Assembly (NCBI RefSeq): GCF_963675165.1
Contig: NC_087388.1
Span: 6,047,651-6,111,650 of the forward strand
Source of the DNA: Halichondria panicea
Lineage: Eukaryota; Porifera; Demospongiae; Suberitida; Halichondriidae
Direction of reading: 5' to 3'
DNA length: 64,000 nt
How positions within the stretch are numbered: the stretch's first letter is position 1; every line of letters starts with the position of its first letter. The notes under the pieces are model-generated. The model saw nothing but the letters and a program-made list of their open reading frames with translations. It made no database searches and was not told the DNA's origin. Position numbers and translations under genes: made by a program. Below are positions 21,001 through 31,729 of the stretch, in pieces.

Positions 21001-22897
21001 GAAAGGAACCATGCAGTGACTGCCAGTCTCTAACGTATCAACTAGTGTATCTGATGCATGTGATGCTTTGCAGCAAGCTAGAAGGCTTGAAGTCATTCAC
21101 GATGTGTTCTATGCTATTGCCAAATTGTGTATTAATGTCAAAGTTTGTGTAACTGCTTTGCAAACACGTTCATTTGTATGGCATTTACCTTATTTAAACC
21201 AATTTTTAGCTTGCTACATTGATGGTGAACAGCTTGCTCAAAAAGTCAATGTATTTATTGTATGTTAACCTGCATGTCTTCTTGATACATATTTCAACTA
21301 TCAGAAACAAAGAAAAACGGTATATGCAGCTGTTTGCATAGACCTTGCTAAATCAGCTCATTGCATTACCATGCACAAAACCATAAAATCACCATACAAT
21401 GTTGCTATGCAAACAACATGTAGTCCTAAGCAATGATGGCTTCTAGCACTTGTATGGTACTTTTAAGGCTACAAAAATGGCTAATGCGAGACCCTCGAAA
21501 ATTACCCGGTATATATATATAAGGTGGTATCAAGTAAATGCTCTATCTACTCTTGGTGGTATGGAAACTCGTGAGGATCTGAAGTGGAGAATGAGCTGGG
21601 ACTAGCTTGCATGCATATGCCAGCAGATAATTATGATATACATGTATAGCTACTAATCTGTCCACTGAATGTATGGAAAGCAATGTGAAGGCTGAAGAAA
21701 CTGTTAGTACTGCAAAGGACCTCAAACACTGACAGATCACAAAAGATAGTTTAAGCCTGCTGCTTATACGAGAAATGTGAAATATGTTCGGACTTGTTGG
21801 TCAAAACCGATATACCACAGTGAGCAATCAGCTTCTTTAGCGTAAACATTTTTCGTTCAGCATGCAAGTCTCAGCACAAGGTGTTGATAGACCATTCTCT
21901 CCACTTCAAATCCTCCCGGTTCTATGAGTTTCCAATAGTCTAGTTCTAGAAGCCACCATTGCTCACTTTTACATGTACATGTCTAGCATAGCAACATTGT
22001 ATGGTTTTGTGGTAATGCAGTGAATGGTTTTGCAAGGTCTGTGCAAACAGCTGTATTCATGAGCAACTTGTAGCACTTCTTCCTGTCTTGGTTGGGGTCT
22101 TAGGGCAGACTGATTGTCTGACCTAGGCACAGATACTCACTATTGTAACTGCAACTAGTATAGGACTATGTTATTCCAGGAGCCCATGCAGAAGGAGCAG
22201 CTGACTACGGGGATCACGTTTTGTAAGTGGCTATATACGGCTGCATTTCCATATAAATATGTGCAGAGTCACTAAGTGGTTGAATCCCTACACGTGTTAT
22301 ACCGCAATACAGGGCTGTGGTTTGTAAGCACTTAGTCGCTTGCATAAAATTACGAAACATGATCCCCGAGGTGTAAAAATTACGAAACATAATCCCTGAG
22401 TGTACGTTGAAGTTTAAACTTCAATGCAACGTACACTCAGGGATCATGTTAGCCGCTCCTTCTCATAATTTATTTATGGGCTCCTGGGCCTTTCCTACTG
22501 GCAGTTGTAAATGAATAACATTAGTGATAATTATGAATAAACTCTAGATTACACACATACCTGCTGAGTTTGTTTGATCCACAGCTTCTAACTCCTTGTA
22601 CTTATCTGTAAGCGCTGAGATGAGGTCATCATCATGTCGCTCATTCCTTTCCCGAAGTATTGTAATGAATTTATCATAAGTTCCCGGAAAACTTTTGACT
22701 TTTGCCTGCAATTCTAGTACTAGCATCCTGGCTTTTGCCGTGTTTGTCTTGTCAAGCTGGATTTCCTGATTTGTTTCTTCTGATATCAGATGGTTTTGAA
22801 ACAAAACTCCAGCGTATCCTCTAGGATCTGAAGCGAAGTGAGTAACTAGCTGCTCGTTGCAGCTCACCAATACAACGTTACCAATATTTGTTGTCAT
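15057..22897 (-). CDS. CARD-B / novel domain / ankyrin / PPTY / two-TM receptor
   Basis: Seven exons: 22897-22561, 19305-19264, 18926-17971, 17845-17353, 17298-17203, 17061-16715 and 16157-15057. All junctions are GT-AG, phases agree and the total is 3,372 nt (1,123 residues). Residues 1-112: CARD-B (MTTNIGNVVLVSCNEQLV...). 127-445: SSG-rich linker, CGCGKC patch, then the unnamed domain with SWFNY, FVDDFGPQPS and GCTELVFRVP motifs. 445-609: ankyrin repeats (DSDGMTLLHLAC, DGDTPLHTAA, GLTAFDIAH). 642-757: Ser/Thr-rich linker with DPPTYNDVV, a PPxY motif that WW domains such as those of Nedd4-type ligases bind. 758-end: CRCC, TM1 (about 775-800), ectodomain with ECPVVLVVFDN and ELCIVGVV, TM2 (about 1041-1064) and an unusual extra hydrophobic C-terminus. 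This is a complete receptor model; function is unknown. The 3.2-kb first intron holds several mobile elements. Confidence 0.8.
16449..16646. mobile_element. TATACTGTA/TATACGGTA MITE in the last intron
   Basis: Starts tatactgtatatagcgcgaa and ends cactatacggta, with the same inner segments (gttagcaatcctacacgaaa, ttccggtataagcagtca) as the element at 9889-10139. It lies in the intron between 16715 and 16157. Confidence 0.6.
19764..20770. mobile_element. MULE-like element, 1,007 bp, 9-bp target duplication
   Basis: Termini TAGCCTTGATTCCAGGCCGC and the inverted TGGCTGGAATCGAGGCTA. Both sides are flanked by TGTTTCATA (19755-19763 and 20771-20779). No transposase is recognised inside, and a second element is nested at 20496-20714. 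It lies in the first intron of the CARD-B receptor. Confidence 0.88.
20496..20714. mobile_element. Nested MITE with CAGTGGCGTAGCTAGG end
   Basis: Starts CAGTGGCGTAGCTAGGATTT and ends GCCTATGCCACTG, inverted termini of about 13 bp with mismatches. CAGTGGCGTAGC ends are common among hAT-like MITEs of animals; no clear target duplication remains. Confidence 0.65.
20780..22175 (-). other. Intron sequence of the CARD-B receptor, no further feature
   Basis: A plus-strand frame at 21068-21268 and a minus-strand frame at 21543-21740 show no family resemblance. A second relation is visible between 21340-21450 and 21985-22050: a stretch about accatacaatgttgctatgc appears inverted near 21990, and probably marks another decayed inverted-repeat element. 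Confidence 0.4.
22176..22487. mobile_element. Inverted-repeat element CCAGGAGCCCAT
   Basis: Left end CCAGGAGCCCATGCAGAAGGAGC, right end the inverted GCTCCTTCTC...ATGGGCTCCTGG. Inside is a perfect hairpin around 22391-22445 (ccctgagtgtacgttgaagt, then the reverse). It is non-autonomous and lies in the first intron of the CARD-B receptor. Confidence 0.75.
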
Positions 22898-23957
22898 TTT
22901 GCACCTCTCACAGACCTGCCATGCAAATGAAGCATTCTTATACCAATGTTGTCTTAATATTAATAACTTACTTATACATGCAGTCTTTGCCAGAGTGTAG
23001 ATCGATATATAGAGATTCTAAGTTGCAGCAGCTAATCTCTCTAATGCTTCATGCACACTGGCACCAAATTCTTACTAGTATATCCCCAAAAAGAGCTGTA
23101 TTATAGTTTCTCATTACACTTCACAGGGTAGAAGATCTATGTAAGTTAAGGTCACATGCATGTCAGTTTTATGTATGCAGCCATGCATGAGATTGAGTGA
23201 CCACTGTCCCACACACATGCATGCACTGCACATACCTGTTGCATAAAAAGGCTCCATAATTATGGCACAATTCAATTAAGACATATAAGCCTAGCTGACA
23301 ACGTCCATTCCAATCGGATTGTTCGATTCTTAGAAATTTTTGGAACTTCTGTACATGCTCTTTGAATAGAGACATCAGTTGAGGTGGGGTCAAAGTTCAC
23401 TCTGAGGTGCTTGTAAAAACCGAAACATGATGTATGCATGACTGTGCAGATATAGTTGCTACACTACAGCAACATACCAAATGCCAAATGCCCACCTGGG
23501 CTGATTTAATTAAAAATTTAATTAATAAATTAAAAATTAATAACAAAAACGACATTTATTAGCTAAACATGCACAAACACAACTCCCTCATATAGCCGCT
23601 ATGAATATTATTCTCAGACCTAGTCTACAACGCCAACAGCTAGTATTTCAGGGAGTTATAGCAGCACAATCAATGTGTGTACATACAGGTACTCACACAT
23701 CTCTGTATGCTGGCTGAGTTACCTGCATGGAGGCTTGAGTGGTACAAAAGTTGTTTGATTGGACAGATAAATGTTAGGACAGGAGGGTTGTGTATGGTAT
23801 TATAAGAGCTATAGTTACTTAATGATCATGAGATCATGAATAATTTTGGTCCAATAGTCAGATTATCACACTACTTCAGGCCCTCTGCTATAAGATTGGG
23901 AGTGGGGCTCATTCTCATGCACAAAGCTTAGTATTGTTCACTTTTTGTCAAGCATCA
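22898..23957. promoter_or_regulatory. Head-to-head CARD-B / CARD-A intergenic block, copy 3
   Basis: About 1.06 kb between the divergent CARD-B (22897, minus) and CARD-A (23958, plus) starts. The plus side carries the G-rich element at 23871-23914 (CTGCTATAAGATTGGGAGTG then GGGCTCATT). A minus-strand frame at 23393-23280 (MTPPQLMSLFKEHVQK...) lies in a segment found again at 12935-13060, 40590-40690 and 50920-51010; it may be an upstream exon of the CARD-B gene. The arrangement suggests a shared bidirectional promoter. Confidence 0.55.
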
Positions 23958-24190
23958 TGTCTGAGTCAGCAGAGTACAAAGCATTCAAGGACTGTCACAG
24001 CAACCTTGTTACTTGCACCACACAGTCTCCTAAAGATGTCAGCACTTCCTTTTGAGATCCTAGCACCAAACGATCTGCCTTGATCGCACTGTTCTTGATT
24101 TCGTCTCTGTAATGCATCATTGAGTTTTTGTACAACAGCCTTCGTAAAACTATGGAGTCCAATCAGATTGTTCAATTTCTGTACACACTT
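23958..24190. pseudogene. CARD-A exon with its 3' half inverted
   Basis: Bases 23958-24077 read CARD-A forward (MSESAEYKAFKDCHSNLVTC...) up to LPFEILAPNDL. From about 24080 to 24155 the C-terminal part of the same domain (FTKAVVQKLNDALQRRN) is present on the opposite strand. After that comes a piece of the intergenic block (ccaatcagattgttcaattt). The centre of the domain is lost. It cannot encode a CARD. Confidence 0.85.
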
Positions 24191-25358
24191 TTTGAATACA
24201 GTATAGACTCTCGCTATTCTGGCTCTCTAAAGTATGGCCACTTCGATATACCGGTCATTTGGTTTGGCACGGATTGCTATAGCTCCTAATTGTATGCAGT
24301 TGCTAGGATATGCCCATGCAGTGGTACCACTGTGATAATTCCCTCTGATATTTCTCCAGACATAATTATTTGGTAACAATAAAGACAGCATTGCTGTTTA
24401 TACGAATAAAGATCAAATAGTTTGATACCATCAGGCATGCATGTACAGCACAAATAACTCCATATCGAAATAACAATAGAACATAAAATGAGTGGGCATA
24501 TTTGTAGAGTGGGATGTCATTTTCAAATTCAATGGACATCAAAGGAAGGCGAATATTTCCTGCCATATATATGTAAACTACTTTGTTGCTTTGAAAACGT
24601 ATATATAGAAACCAGCATAGAAACCCTTGCTGCATATAGACCTATACATTAGTTTTGTTTGCAGTTGGTGAACGATACAGTATTGTGTATATATTTTGTG
24701 GGTATTAATGTTCGCGGTTCGCTGATTAAGCATATACCGTGAACATTTATGCCCACAAATTTAATATTGCATGCATGCTGCAGAAAGGCTGCTATTCTGT
24801 GAAAATCTTTCTAACGGTTAATCTGCGAAAATTGATATATACCCGAAATATACCCGCTAACGGTATGTAATACTGCATGGAACCATCCATGCATGTATGC
24901 TGCATAGCAAACTTCCCACAGGAACCATAAATATCTTAGAAAGAGTCCCTATATAAAAGCATCTTTTGCAGTTTTGGGTGGAGGTCTCAAAAGGTCAGCA
25001 TATTGCAGTCTGGACAAGTGACCTTTTTGATATATGAAGCAAATGAGTTTCAAGGCAACAAAGTAGAAGTTACATAATTTCATGTACAACTAATAGCTAC
25101 ATAATAATATTATTATTGTAAAAATTAAACAAAAATGTATACAAATCACTGAAACTAATTATTGATGTTCGAACATACAATGCGCATGAAATAATTATTA
25201 TGGCATGGGTATTGGCCAATCCTGTACTGTAAGGTAGGGTCATTGATTTTCCTTAAAAGCAACTCCTACCAGTGCCTGCATGAGCGCATGTAAAACTGGA
25301 TGTTGAATTCAAAATAACAGAGTTCACAATTTACTGAAACTGCAACTTTGGAATCAGT
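24191..25358. other. Intergenic DNA with MITE relics
   Basis: Bases about 24660-24880 resemble the TACCGTATA MITE family (tgttcgcggtt ... gaaatatacccgctaacggta). Bases 24200-24300 (ctctcgctattctggctctc, tggccacttcg) look like one end of another element. No gene seen in the rest. Confidence 0.45.
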
Positions 25359-26625
25359 ATGGCTGCTGTGAATGTGGTGAGCAAATAGCTATATACGTTT
25401 GTGTAAAATGTATTTCTACATAATTATATCTACGCAGATCAAGCTGACACTGGTTCTTCTTGCTGGTGTATGTCTTATACAACAATTAGCCAATGGTGCC
25501 AGAGATCAGGAAAGCTTTAAATGTCTGGCTGAAAAAATATCAAACTTTAGTGAGGCGGCATTCAAGGAAAGCACATTAATTTATTGCTTATTAATTTTGT
25601 TTTACTTTATGCTTATAATATTTATAGGTTCGAAATCAAACATGCTGCTACGAAGATGAAACTCTAATATCAAACTTTACTGAGACAATCGAGGAATGCA
25701 GGAATGTCACATTAGTATGTTAATAATTCATCGTATAGAATTTACTGATCATGCATGCATATAGCCTCATTCCCAGGCCGATTTATCTCGCTAAGTCAAC
25801 AACTAGATCTAGTACTTTAGAGACAAATCGGCCAAGCTGGGAACGCATATATTGAATGTTTATATTATATAGGAGACAAATGAAACTTCATTTATCAACG
25901 GTACCAAACTAGACGGCCTTTCCTGTCTGGCTGAAAGGATACCAAGCAATAACATAACATTCCAGGATTGCAGGACTCTCGGAATAGTATGTGAATTATA
26001 TTTCGAATTTGTCATGTATATAATTATAATGCTTTATTGCATCAAGAGGGACCAAACACAATTCTGCAATAATGCCACATGTCTAACGTATTTCTCATCA
26101 GCCTACGAATACTGTGACCTATGCAATCCATTTAAGTTAGGTAAGCCCATGCATGCATCATAAAATAATTTTCATTATATCAATTTGTACAGCATGCACT
26201 GAAACAAACCGAAACTGTTACAATTGGAGGTATGATAACTTGACATGCTTGTTTAAGGAAGCTGCTAGGGATTGCTTGAAAGAGTGCCAAAGAAAAAGAT
26301 TAGTGAGTTACTAGCTATGTTTAAATATCAGTAACATACCTTCAATAGGAGGAAGGTATCGGAGCGTACTGTCTGGATAAGAGCTGCTATTTTGTTGAGG
26401 AAGCCTACAACAAGTGCGGGTTTGCTTGGTATGGGTGTAATCCTGTTCGAGAAAGTAAGTGGAAAATTAAATGAAACATGTAATTAACTATAATTTTAAA
26501 CAGCTTGCAATAAGCATTTCAAATCTAGTTCTGTGCTGCGTCAACAATGCAGCAGTGGAGGAAAACCAGTCACTACAATAACAGCTGTTATGATTCTGGT
26601 CATTTGCTCCGTGCTCATGATTTAA
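25359..26625 (+). CDS. Small cysteine-rich secreted or GPI-anchored protein
   Basis: Exons read as 25359-25376, 25438-25578, 25628-25714, 25873-25986, 26047-26140, 26193-26302, 26349-26454 and 26504-26625. It starts MAAVNV, then a signal-like segment (KLTLVLLAGVCLIQQLA). Several exons are related to each other: CLAEKISNF, SNFTETIEECRN and SCLAERIPSNN are each followed by a similar tail, so the protein was built by exon duplication. Later exons are rich in paired cysteines. The C-terminus (TTITAVMILVICSVLMI) is hydrophobic, fitting a GPI signal or TM. Phases agree except at one place: the donor after exon 2 (25579-25580) is AT where GT is expected. Without splicing there the frame breaks, so the gene may be damaged or use another isoform. 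Unrelated to the CARD genes; family not recognised. Confidence 0.65.
25762..25848. mobile_element. Short TAGCCTC-type hairpin in an intron
   Basis: TAGCCTCATTCCCAGGCCGA ... TCGGCCAAGCTGGGAACGCA: an imperfect inverted repeat resembling the MULE-like family at 13867. It sits in the third intron of the cysteine-rich gene. Confidence 0.55.
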
Positions 26626-26673
26626 GGATATGCATGCCCAAAATTTGGAAGAACAGTTCAAAATTACTGTAAC

Positions 26674-26679
26674 AATAAA
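26674..26679 (+). terminator. Polyadenylation signal AATAAA
   Basis: 49 bp after the stop of the cysteine-rich protein gene. Confidence 0.5.
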
Positions 26680-27944
26680 ATATCTTAGCATTGTGCATGC
26701 ATAAAGAACTATAGTATAGACAATTTAGTCGTTGGCATACATATTTTAATTACATATTTGTACTTTGCTGAACGGGGAGCATTAATTTCATAGTTGAATG
26801 CCTATATATACAAGTTTCCAGGAAGTGCACCAAGTCTTTATAATAGTTAGTAAGAAGTTTCTATGATTTAGAAGCCCAAAGGGCTGTTTGTAGTATCCCA
26901 GACATAGTGAGGGTTCTAGCAATAAAATAGTTGATCTCAGATCCGGAGATACTATAGAGCAACAACACACAGTTCCTGAGTCGTATACATAGTGATAGTG
27001 AAATAGTCAGCAACAACTGGAAGTTTCTGGCTCATTGCTTCGAGTGACTATGCTACTCACTTTCTAGTGTCACTGAGATTGTTAGCATCATTTCCTACTA
27101 TAGGCTATGATAAAACAGTAACTTATGCTACCCTCAAAAGCAGTACAAATTAGTCATACAAGATCACTAATTATAGTATCAGCAAACTAAACCCTTAATT
27201 AAGCTATATATAGCTATATATAGAAGTTGCATCATCAGTGTTTCCGGACATGACAAGTAATGAAGGGTATATATACTATCATTGATATCCTAGACACACT
27301 ACTACCTCTGGCTAACAATAACTGGTGCATCACTGCCTTGTTGCTATGTATATAATTATTACTCAGCACATGGCCTAGTGCATAGGTTATATGTAAGCAA
27401 GTAATAAGACTAAATCTACATGAAATGTGGAGTTGATTTCCACATGCACACACAGTGACACAAGCCCAATAATATATTATTACGCTTACTTGCAGACCAT
27501 AATTGCATGCATTTAGGGGGGGGGTTATTAAGAGGGTAGTGGGGCCATTTCTTTTGTTGCTTGCTTCGTATAGGGAATGTTCTGAAGGCAAAAAAGTAGT
27601 CATGCCTTGAGGCTTATATGGGTTATATGTGACCAAGAGGCATTCAGTGTTTTAGATTAGTAATTTAATAACCATCTGGTACCTGGTTTATGAATTACCA
27701 TATTCAGCATGTAGCCACATAAGATAGCGTGGGAGTCAGTAGATGCAGTGATTCATGTGCTACTGCATATCCGCCATGTATATGTGTGTATAGTCTAGAT
27801 CTAAGCAAAACGATTCAAGCATAGTGACATCATGCATGCATGCACTCAGTTTTGTTTGTATAAGAGTAATTGATTCACATTGTATAAGCAATCACAATCA
27901 TCATGCATATAATACAATAATTATATGATAAACTACACAACTGT

Positions 27945-29216
27945 TTATCCTGAAACTGAAAATAATAATGTTATTGCACATAACAAAATAAAGAAATTAG
28001 AAGTGCACTGTTTGCCATGGTTACCAGTAGTAGTAGCACTAGAAATAGGAGGAGCACTAGTAGTTGGTCTCGGAGGTACTATGGCAACAACACACAGTTC
28101 ATCTTTTTCATCAGTCATACTAGTAGATAGTGAAATGGTACAGCGGACGATGTCCTGATAAAAAATGACAGTGCACGTACTCAAAGATTTCTCCCCAATC
28201 TCATGAATATTATATTGGTGAGAAATTCCAGAGATGCGTAGATTGATGGTAGTAGGTACAATAGTAGTACAGATCACCAGACCAGCGTATAAATAGGAGT
28301 TTTTATTGAGCACTATCTTCGCAGACAACCGACTTCGGTTTAAGCAACATTTGAACAGAAAACCAGTTTGTACACCAGTCTTCTCATTCAGAAACTCGGT
28401 ATATATTTCCTGGTCATCATATATCACTAGAATAACTGGGCAATCACATGAGCTGGACACAATAGCTTGAGATGGGGTAATTGAATATGTTAGAATGGAC
28501 CCATTCAAATAATAGCCTTCGTCAACGTGTTGTATTGGTCTAGTTACGCTCAAGGAGATCGGTTTATTCACAGCAACACGGTCAACATCCAGTTCTTGAC
28601 AATCGTTGACTGTAAAGTCAATGAGAAATCCTCGAGAAATCCGGTTCTTTTCAATTACACTGAAACTTATCGAGTCATGGGTACTCTTGATAAACGAGCT
28701 AACAAAGATTGCTGACATTTCAGGAAATTGATATATGCTGTTTACATTGATGTTTAGGGGTGATGCAGGAAGAACAGTAGTATTCATGTCTGTTGTAGAA
28801 AATGTAGTCTCTTCAAAACCAGTAGTACCAGTAGTGGGCGGAGTTGACGTATCAGAATGAGATAGTTCTAGTTTGAGAACAGGCAGTAAGACTGCTAAGA
28901 CCACCACTGTTAGTACCACAATGACGACTAATAAGATTATTATCGTCAACAGCCACGACCATTTGCAACGCCTTGAATGCTGATGAAAAAAGTTGAATAA
29001 ACAATGTAATGCTACTTTAGGCTTACCGTTGTTACTAGAGACTGATCGCCAGTGCTGGATATTTCTCCATGATTGGTGTCAGCTTGGCTTGTGTGATCTG
29101 TATTCAGTGCATTCATGTTGTGAATAATTATATAGAAGTGTCTATAGAGTTAATATACCTTTGGTGGGCTCAATGGAACTTCTCTGCTTCACTGAATTGA
29201 TGTTGGTCATTTCCAT
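27945..29216 (-). CDS. Unit B two-TM receptor-like protein
   Basis: Exons 29216-29159, 29097-29027 and 28979-27945 join in frame to 387 residues. N-terminal tail MEMTNINSVKQRSSIEPTK, a second linker (SQADTNHGEIS...), HSRRCKW and TM1, a stalk, an ectodomain with VNDCQELDVDR, CDCPVILVIYDD, CCLNRS and a C-terminal hydrophobic end (NFFILLCAITLLFSVSG). The partner copy at 46924-45649 is nearly identical but carries a 4-bp insertion. In this copy the spacer between the death domain frame and the first linker exon has been deleted, so its ATG overlaps the end of the death domain frame (CACAATGGAAATGA). Confidence 0.75.
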
Positions 29217-29557
29217 TGTGCCAGTGAAGATGAAATCAGTCTGTACTCTGTATTTCCGGTAGCTTTAGTAAGACGTCTTTCGACCACCTTAGCGAGATCA
29301 TTGTGCCCAACGCTAGAGCGTGAGAGAGCCTCAAACACGTCTGTCCAGCTTCTCTCACAACCTTTTAGCCACTCTGATAGACCCTCAAGATAGCAGTTAT
29401 CAGGATCTTCACGACATCTTATATTGATAGTTTCAATAGTAGTATTATTAACTTGCAGAGCTAACAACATCTGCTTCCATTTGGCTCTAGCTTGAAATGT
29501 TGCTTCATAGACTGCACTAAGATCATCTAAAGTTATTGAGAGTTTGGAGTCGGCCAT
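29207..29557 (-). CDS. Unit B death domain protein
   Basis: MADSKLSITLDDLSAVYEAT, then the complete death domain to LTKATGNTEYRLISSSLAQWK and TGA. 116 residues. The ATG at 29557 is conserved in units C and E (MADSKLSI), which supports it as a true start. The frame overlaps the first ATG of the unit B receptor by a few bases in another frame. It could be a DD-only adaptor or the remnant of a DD-receptor fusion. Confidence 0.65.
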   Translation of the reverse strand: MADSKLSITLDDLSAVYEATFQARAKWKQMLLALQVNNTTIETINIRCREDPDNCYLEGLSEWLKGCERSWTDVFEALSRSSVGHNDLAKVVERRLTKATGNTEYRLISSSLAQWK

Positions 29558-29859
29558 AACAATGATTATAGCTAAAATTAATGATTCACTGTTTCTCTCA
29601 GTATGCATGTGGTTGGCTAACTGTACACAAAGATGTATAAAAAAGGGCATGCATCAGATACAACACAAGCCACACCAAGGCATAACCAGTATACAGTGGC
29701 CCAGATGGTCACCCGCCACTGCTATGGCCACTGCTATGGCTACTGCCAATTGCAAAGAATCACCATGCATATGGCAGCCCGGCCCCCTTATCTCCTGGCG
29801 GTATACCAGTCATGCAGGTGTTCACATCAATCAAGTTAACGCTGTATATACTTTTAACT

Positions 29860-30120
29860 TTGTTTTGCATGCTTGCCCTGCTGGGAATGTTCTGAAGCCT
29901 GCTAAGGTAGTCATATACTTGTTAATGTATATACTGCTATACATGCATATGTACTTGGTATATAGGTATCCAAGCATGTAGCCGTAACTTATGGCTACAT
30001 ATAATTTATGGCATAAGATAGCGTGGGAGTCAGCAAACGCGGGGAACAGCATGTAGCCATAGGATAGCGTGTGGGAGTCAGCACACGCAGGGGATGCATA
30101 GTCTATAGATAAGCAAAACA
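29860..30120. other. Short direct repeats between units B and C
   Basis: The unit catgtagccata/gtaac ... gatagcgtgggagtcagcaa occurs at about 29976-30046 and again at 30050-30092, and also at 27712-27740, 32476-32505 and 47766-47885. No gene seen in 29650-30278. Confidence 0.45.
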
Positions 30121-30278
30121 GTTTGTGAAACCACTTATAGGAGTATTATAATCAGGATACTTAGACATAGTTATTTTGTTGCTCACTGACTCACATTGTA
30201 ATAAAAGCAAATTGCTATAAATTATACTTACAACTATAATTAGTATACATTATAATGAGCTATACCATAATTAATTAA

Positions 30279-31655
30279 TTAAACTGTAAATAATAGCGTT
30301 ATTGCAGATACTAAAACAAAGAAATTAGCAGTGCACTGTTTGCCGTTGTTAGGGGGAGTACAAGTAGGAGCAAGAGGAGATAGTCTCGGAGATACCAGAG
30401 CAACAACACACAGTTCATCGTTTTCCTGGTACACATTAGAGAGCGAATTTATAGTGCAGGTGTTGATGTAGTGATGGATAACGGTGCACCTGCTCAAGGA
30501 TTTCTCCGCAATCGCAAGGATATTATATTGGTGAGAAACTCCAGAAATGCGTAGATTGATGGTAGTAGGTACAATAGTAGTACAGATCACCAGACCAGCG
30601 TATAAATAGGAGTTTTTATCGACCACTATTTTTGTAGACAGCTCATCTCGATTGAAGCAAAAGTCAACGATAAAACCAGCTTGTATACCAGTTTTCTGAT
30701 TCAGAAACTCGGTATATATTTCCAGGTCATCATATATCACTAGAATAACTGGGCAATCACATGAGCTGGACACAATATCTTGAGACGGGGTAATAGAATA
30801 TGTTAAACTGGACCCATCCAAATAATAACCTTCGTTAACATGTTGTATTGGTCCAGTCACATCCAAAGACAACGACTTATTCATTACTGTACGGTCAACA
30901 TCCAATTTTTGACAATCGTTGATCGTGAAGTCAATGAAAGCCCCTCGAGGCAGCCAGCTCCCTCCGAATATAGATAAAATTAAGGAATCGATTGTATGTT
31001 TGATAAATGAGTCAACGAAGATTGCTGACACTTTAGGCAGTTGATATATGCTGTTTACATTGATGAGTAGGTCTGATGCAGGAGTCGTGCCACCTGCTAC
31101 GGTGACGTCTATTGAAGCTGTATGAAATATGCTCTCTGTTGGAGTAGATTCAGAAACAGTAGTGTATATGATGGGTGCAGGTGAAGTTGATGTATCAGTA
31201 TGAGATAGCTCTAGTTTGAGAACAGGCAGTAAGACTGCTAAGACCACCACTGTTAGTACCACAAAATACGACCAATAAGATTATTATCGTCAACAGCCAC
31301 GACCATTTGCAACGCCTTGAATGCTGAAGAAAGTTGAATTAAATTCGCATTCATTCTGACACGAAAATGTATATAGCTCTGTCAATTGTCTGTCATGCAT
31401 GCACAGCCACAGCCACATGCATCTGCACATGCACATGAGCACATGACAGTAACTAGTTTAAGCTTACCATTGTCACCAGAGATTGATCGCCAATGCTGGA
31501 TACTTCTTCGTGATTGGTGTCAGTTTGGTTTTCTGCATTCATGCAATGTTGTTATAAAATTAAGTGGCTCTTGATAGTTTGGAGTGTATTTATATACCTG
31601 TAGTGATATCAAGCTGACTTTTCTGTTTCACCTCACTGATGTTGGTCATTTCCAT
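30279..31655 (-). pseudogene. Unit C two-TM receptor, frameshifted in TM1
   Basis: Exons 31655-31598, 31532-31468 and 31323-30279 correspond to unit F (49402-48069). Where other copies read ACAATGACGACC (as at 28919) this copy reads acaaaatacgacc at 31261-31273, one base longer. The last exon is therefore 1,045 nt, not a multiple of three, and the frame breaks inside TM1. The downstream ectodomain is undamaged, so the break is recent or an assembly error. Confidence 0.75.
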
Positions 31656-31729
31656 TATGCCGCTATCAGATGCTTAATGGAGTATATTATAATAATGATT
31701 GTAACTCCGAGCAGGTATATGTACTAGCA

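Larger units (their letters stand above)
26985..31570. repeat. Recent segmental duplication, copy 1 (partner 44690-49330)
   Basis: From tagtgatagtgaaatagtcag (26990) to the linker exons of unit C (about 31560), this matches 44690-49330 almost base for base, including intergenic DNA, units B/E and units C/F. The few differences include indels that decide which copies keep their frame. The intergenic parts 26680-27944 and 29650-30278 hold no other gene. Confidence 0.9.

Noticed and set aside
20780..21740. Possible gene in the long first intron of the CARD-B receptor
   Set aside because: The frames at 21068 and 21543 have no homologous relation to anything recognised, and the region shows inverted-repeat debris.
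29544..30052. Frames of 145 and 68 codons between units B and C, and their copies at 47332-47757
   Set aside because: They are preserved between the copies only because the duplication is recent; no domain and no codon pattern.
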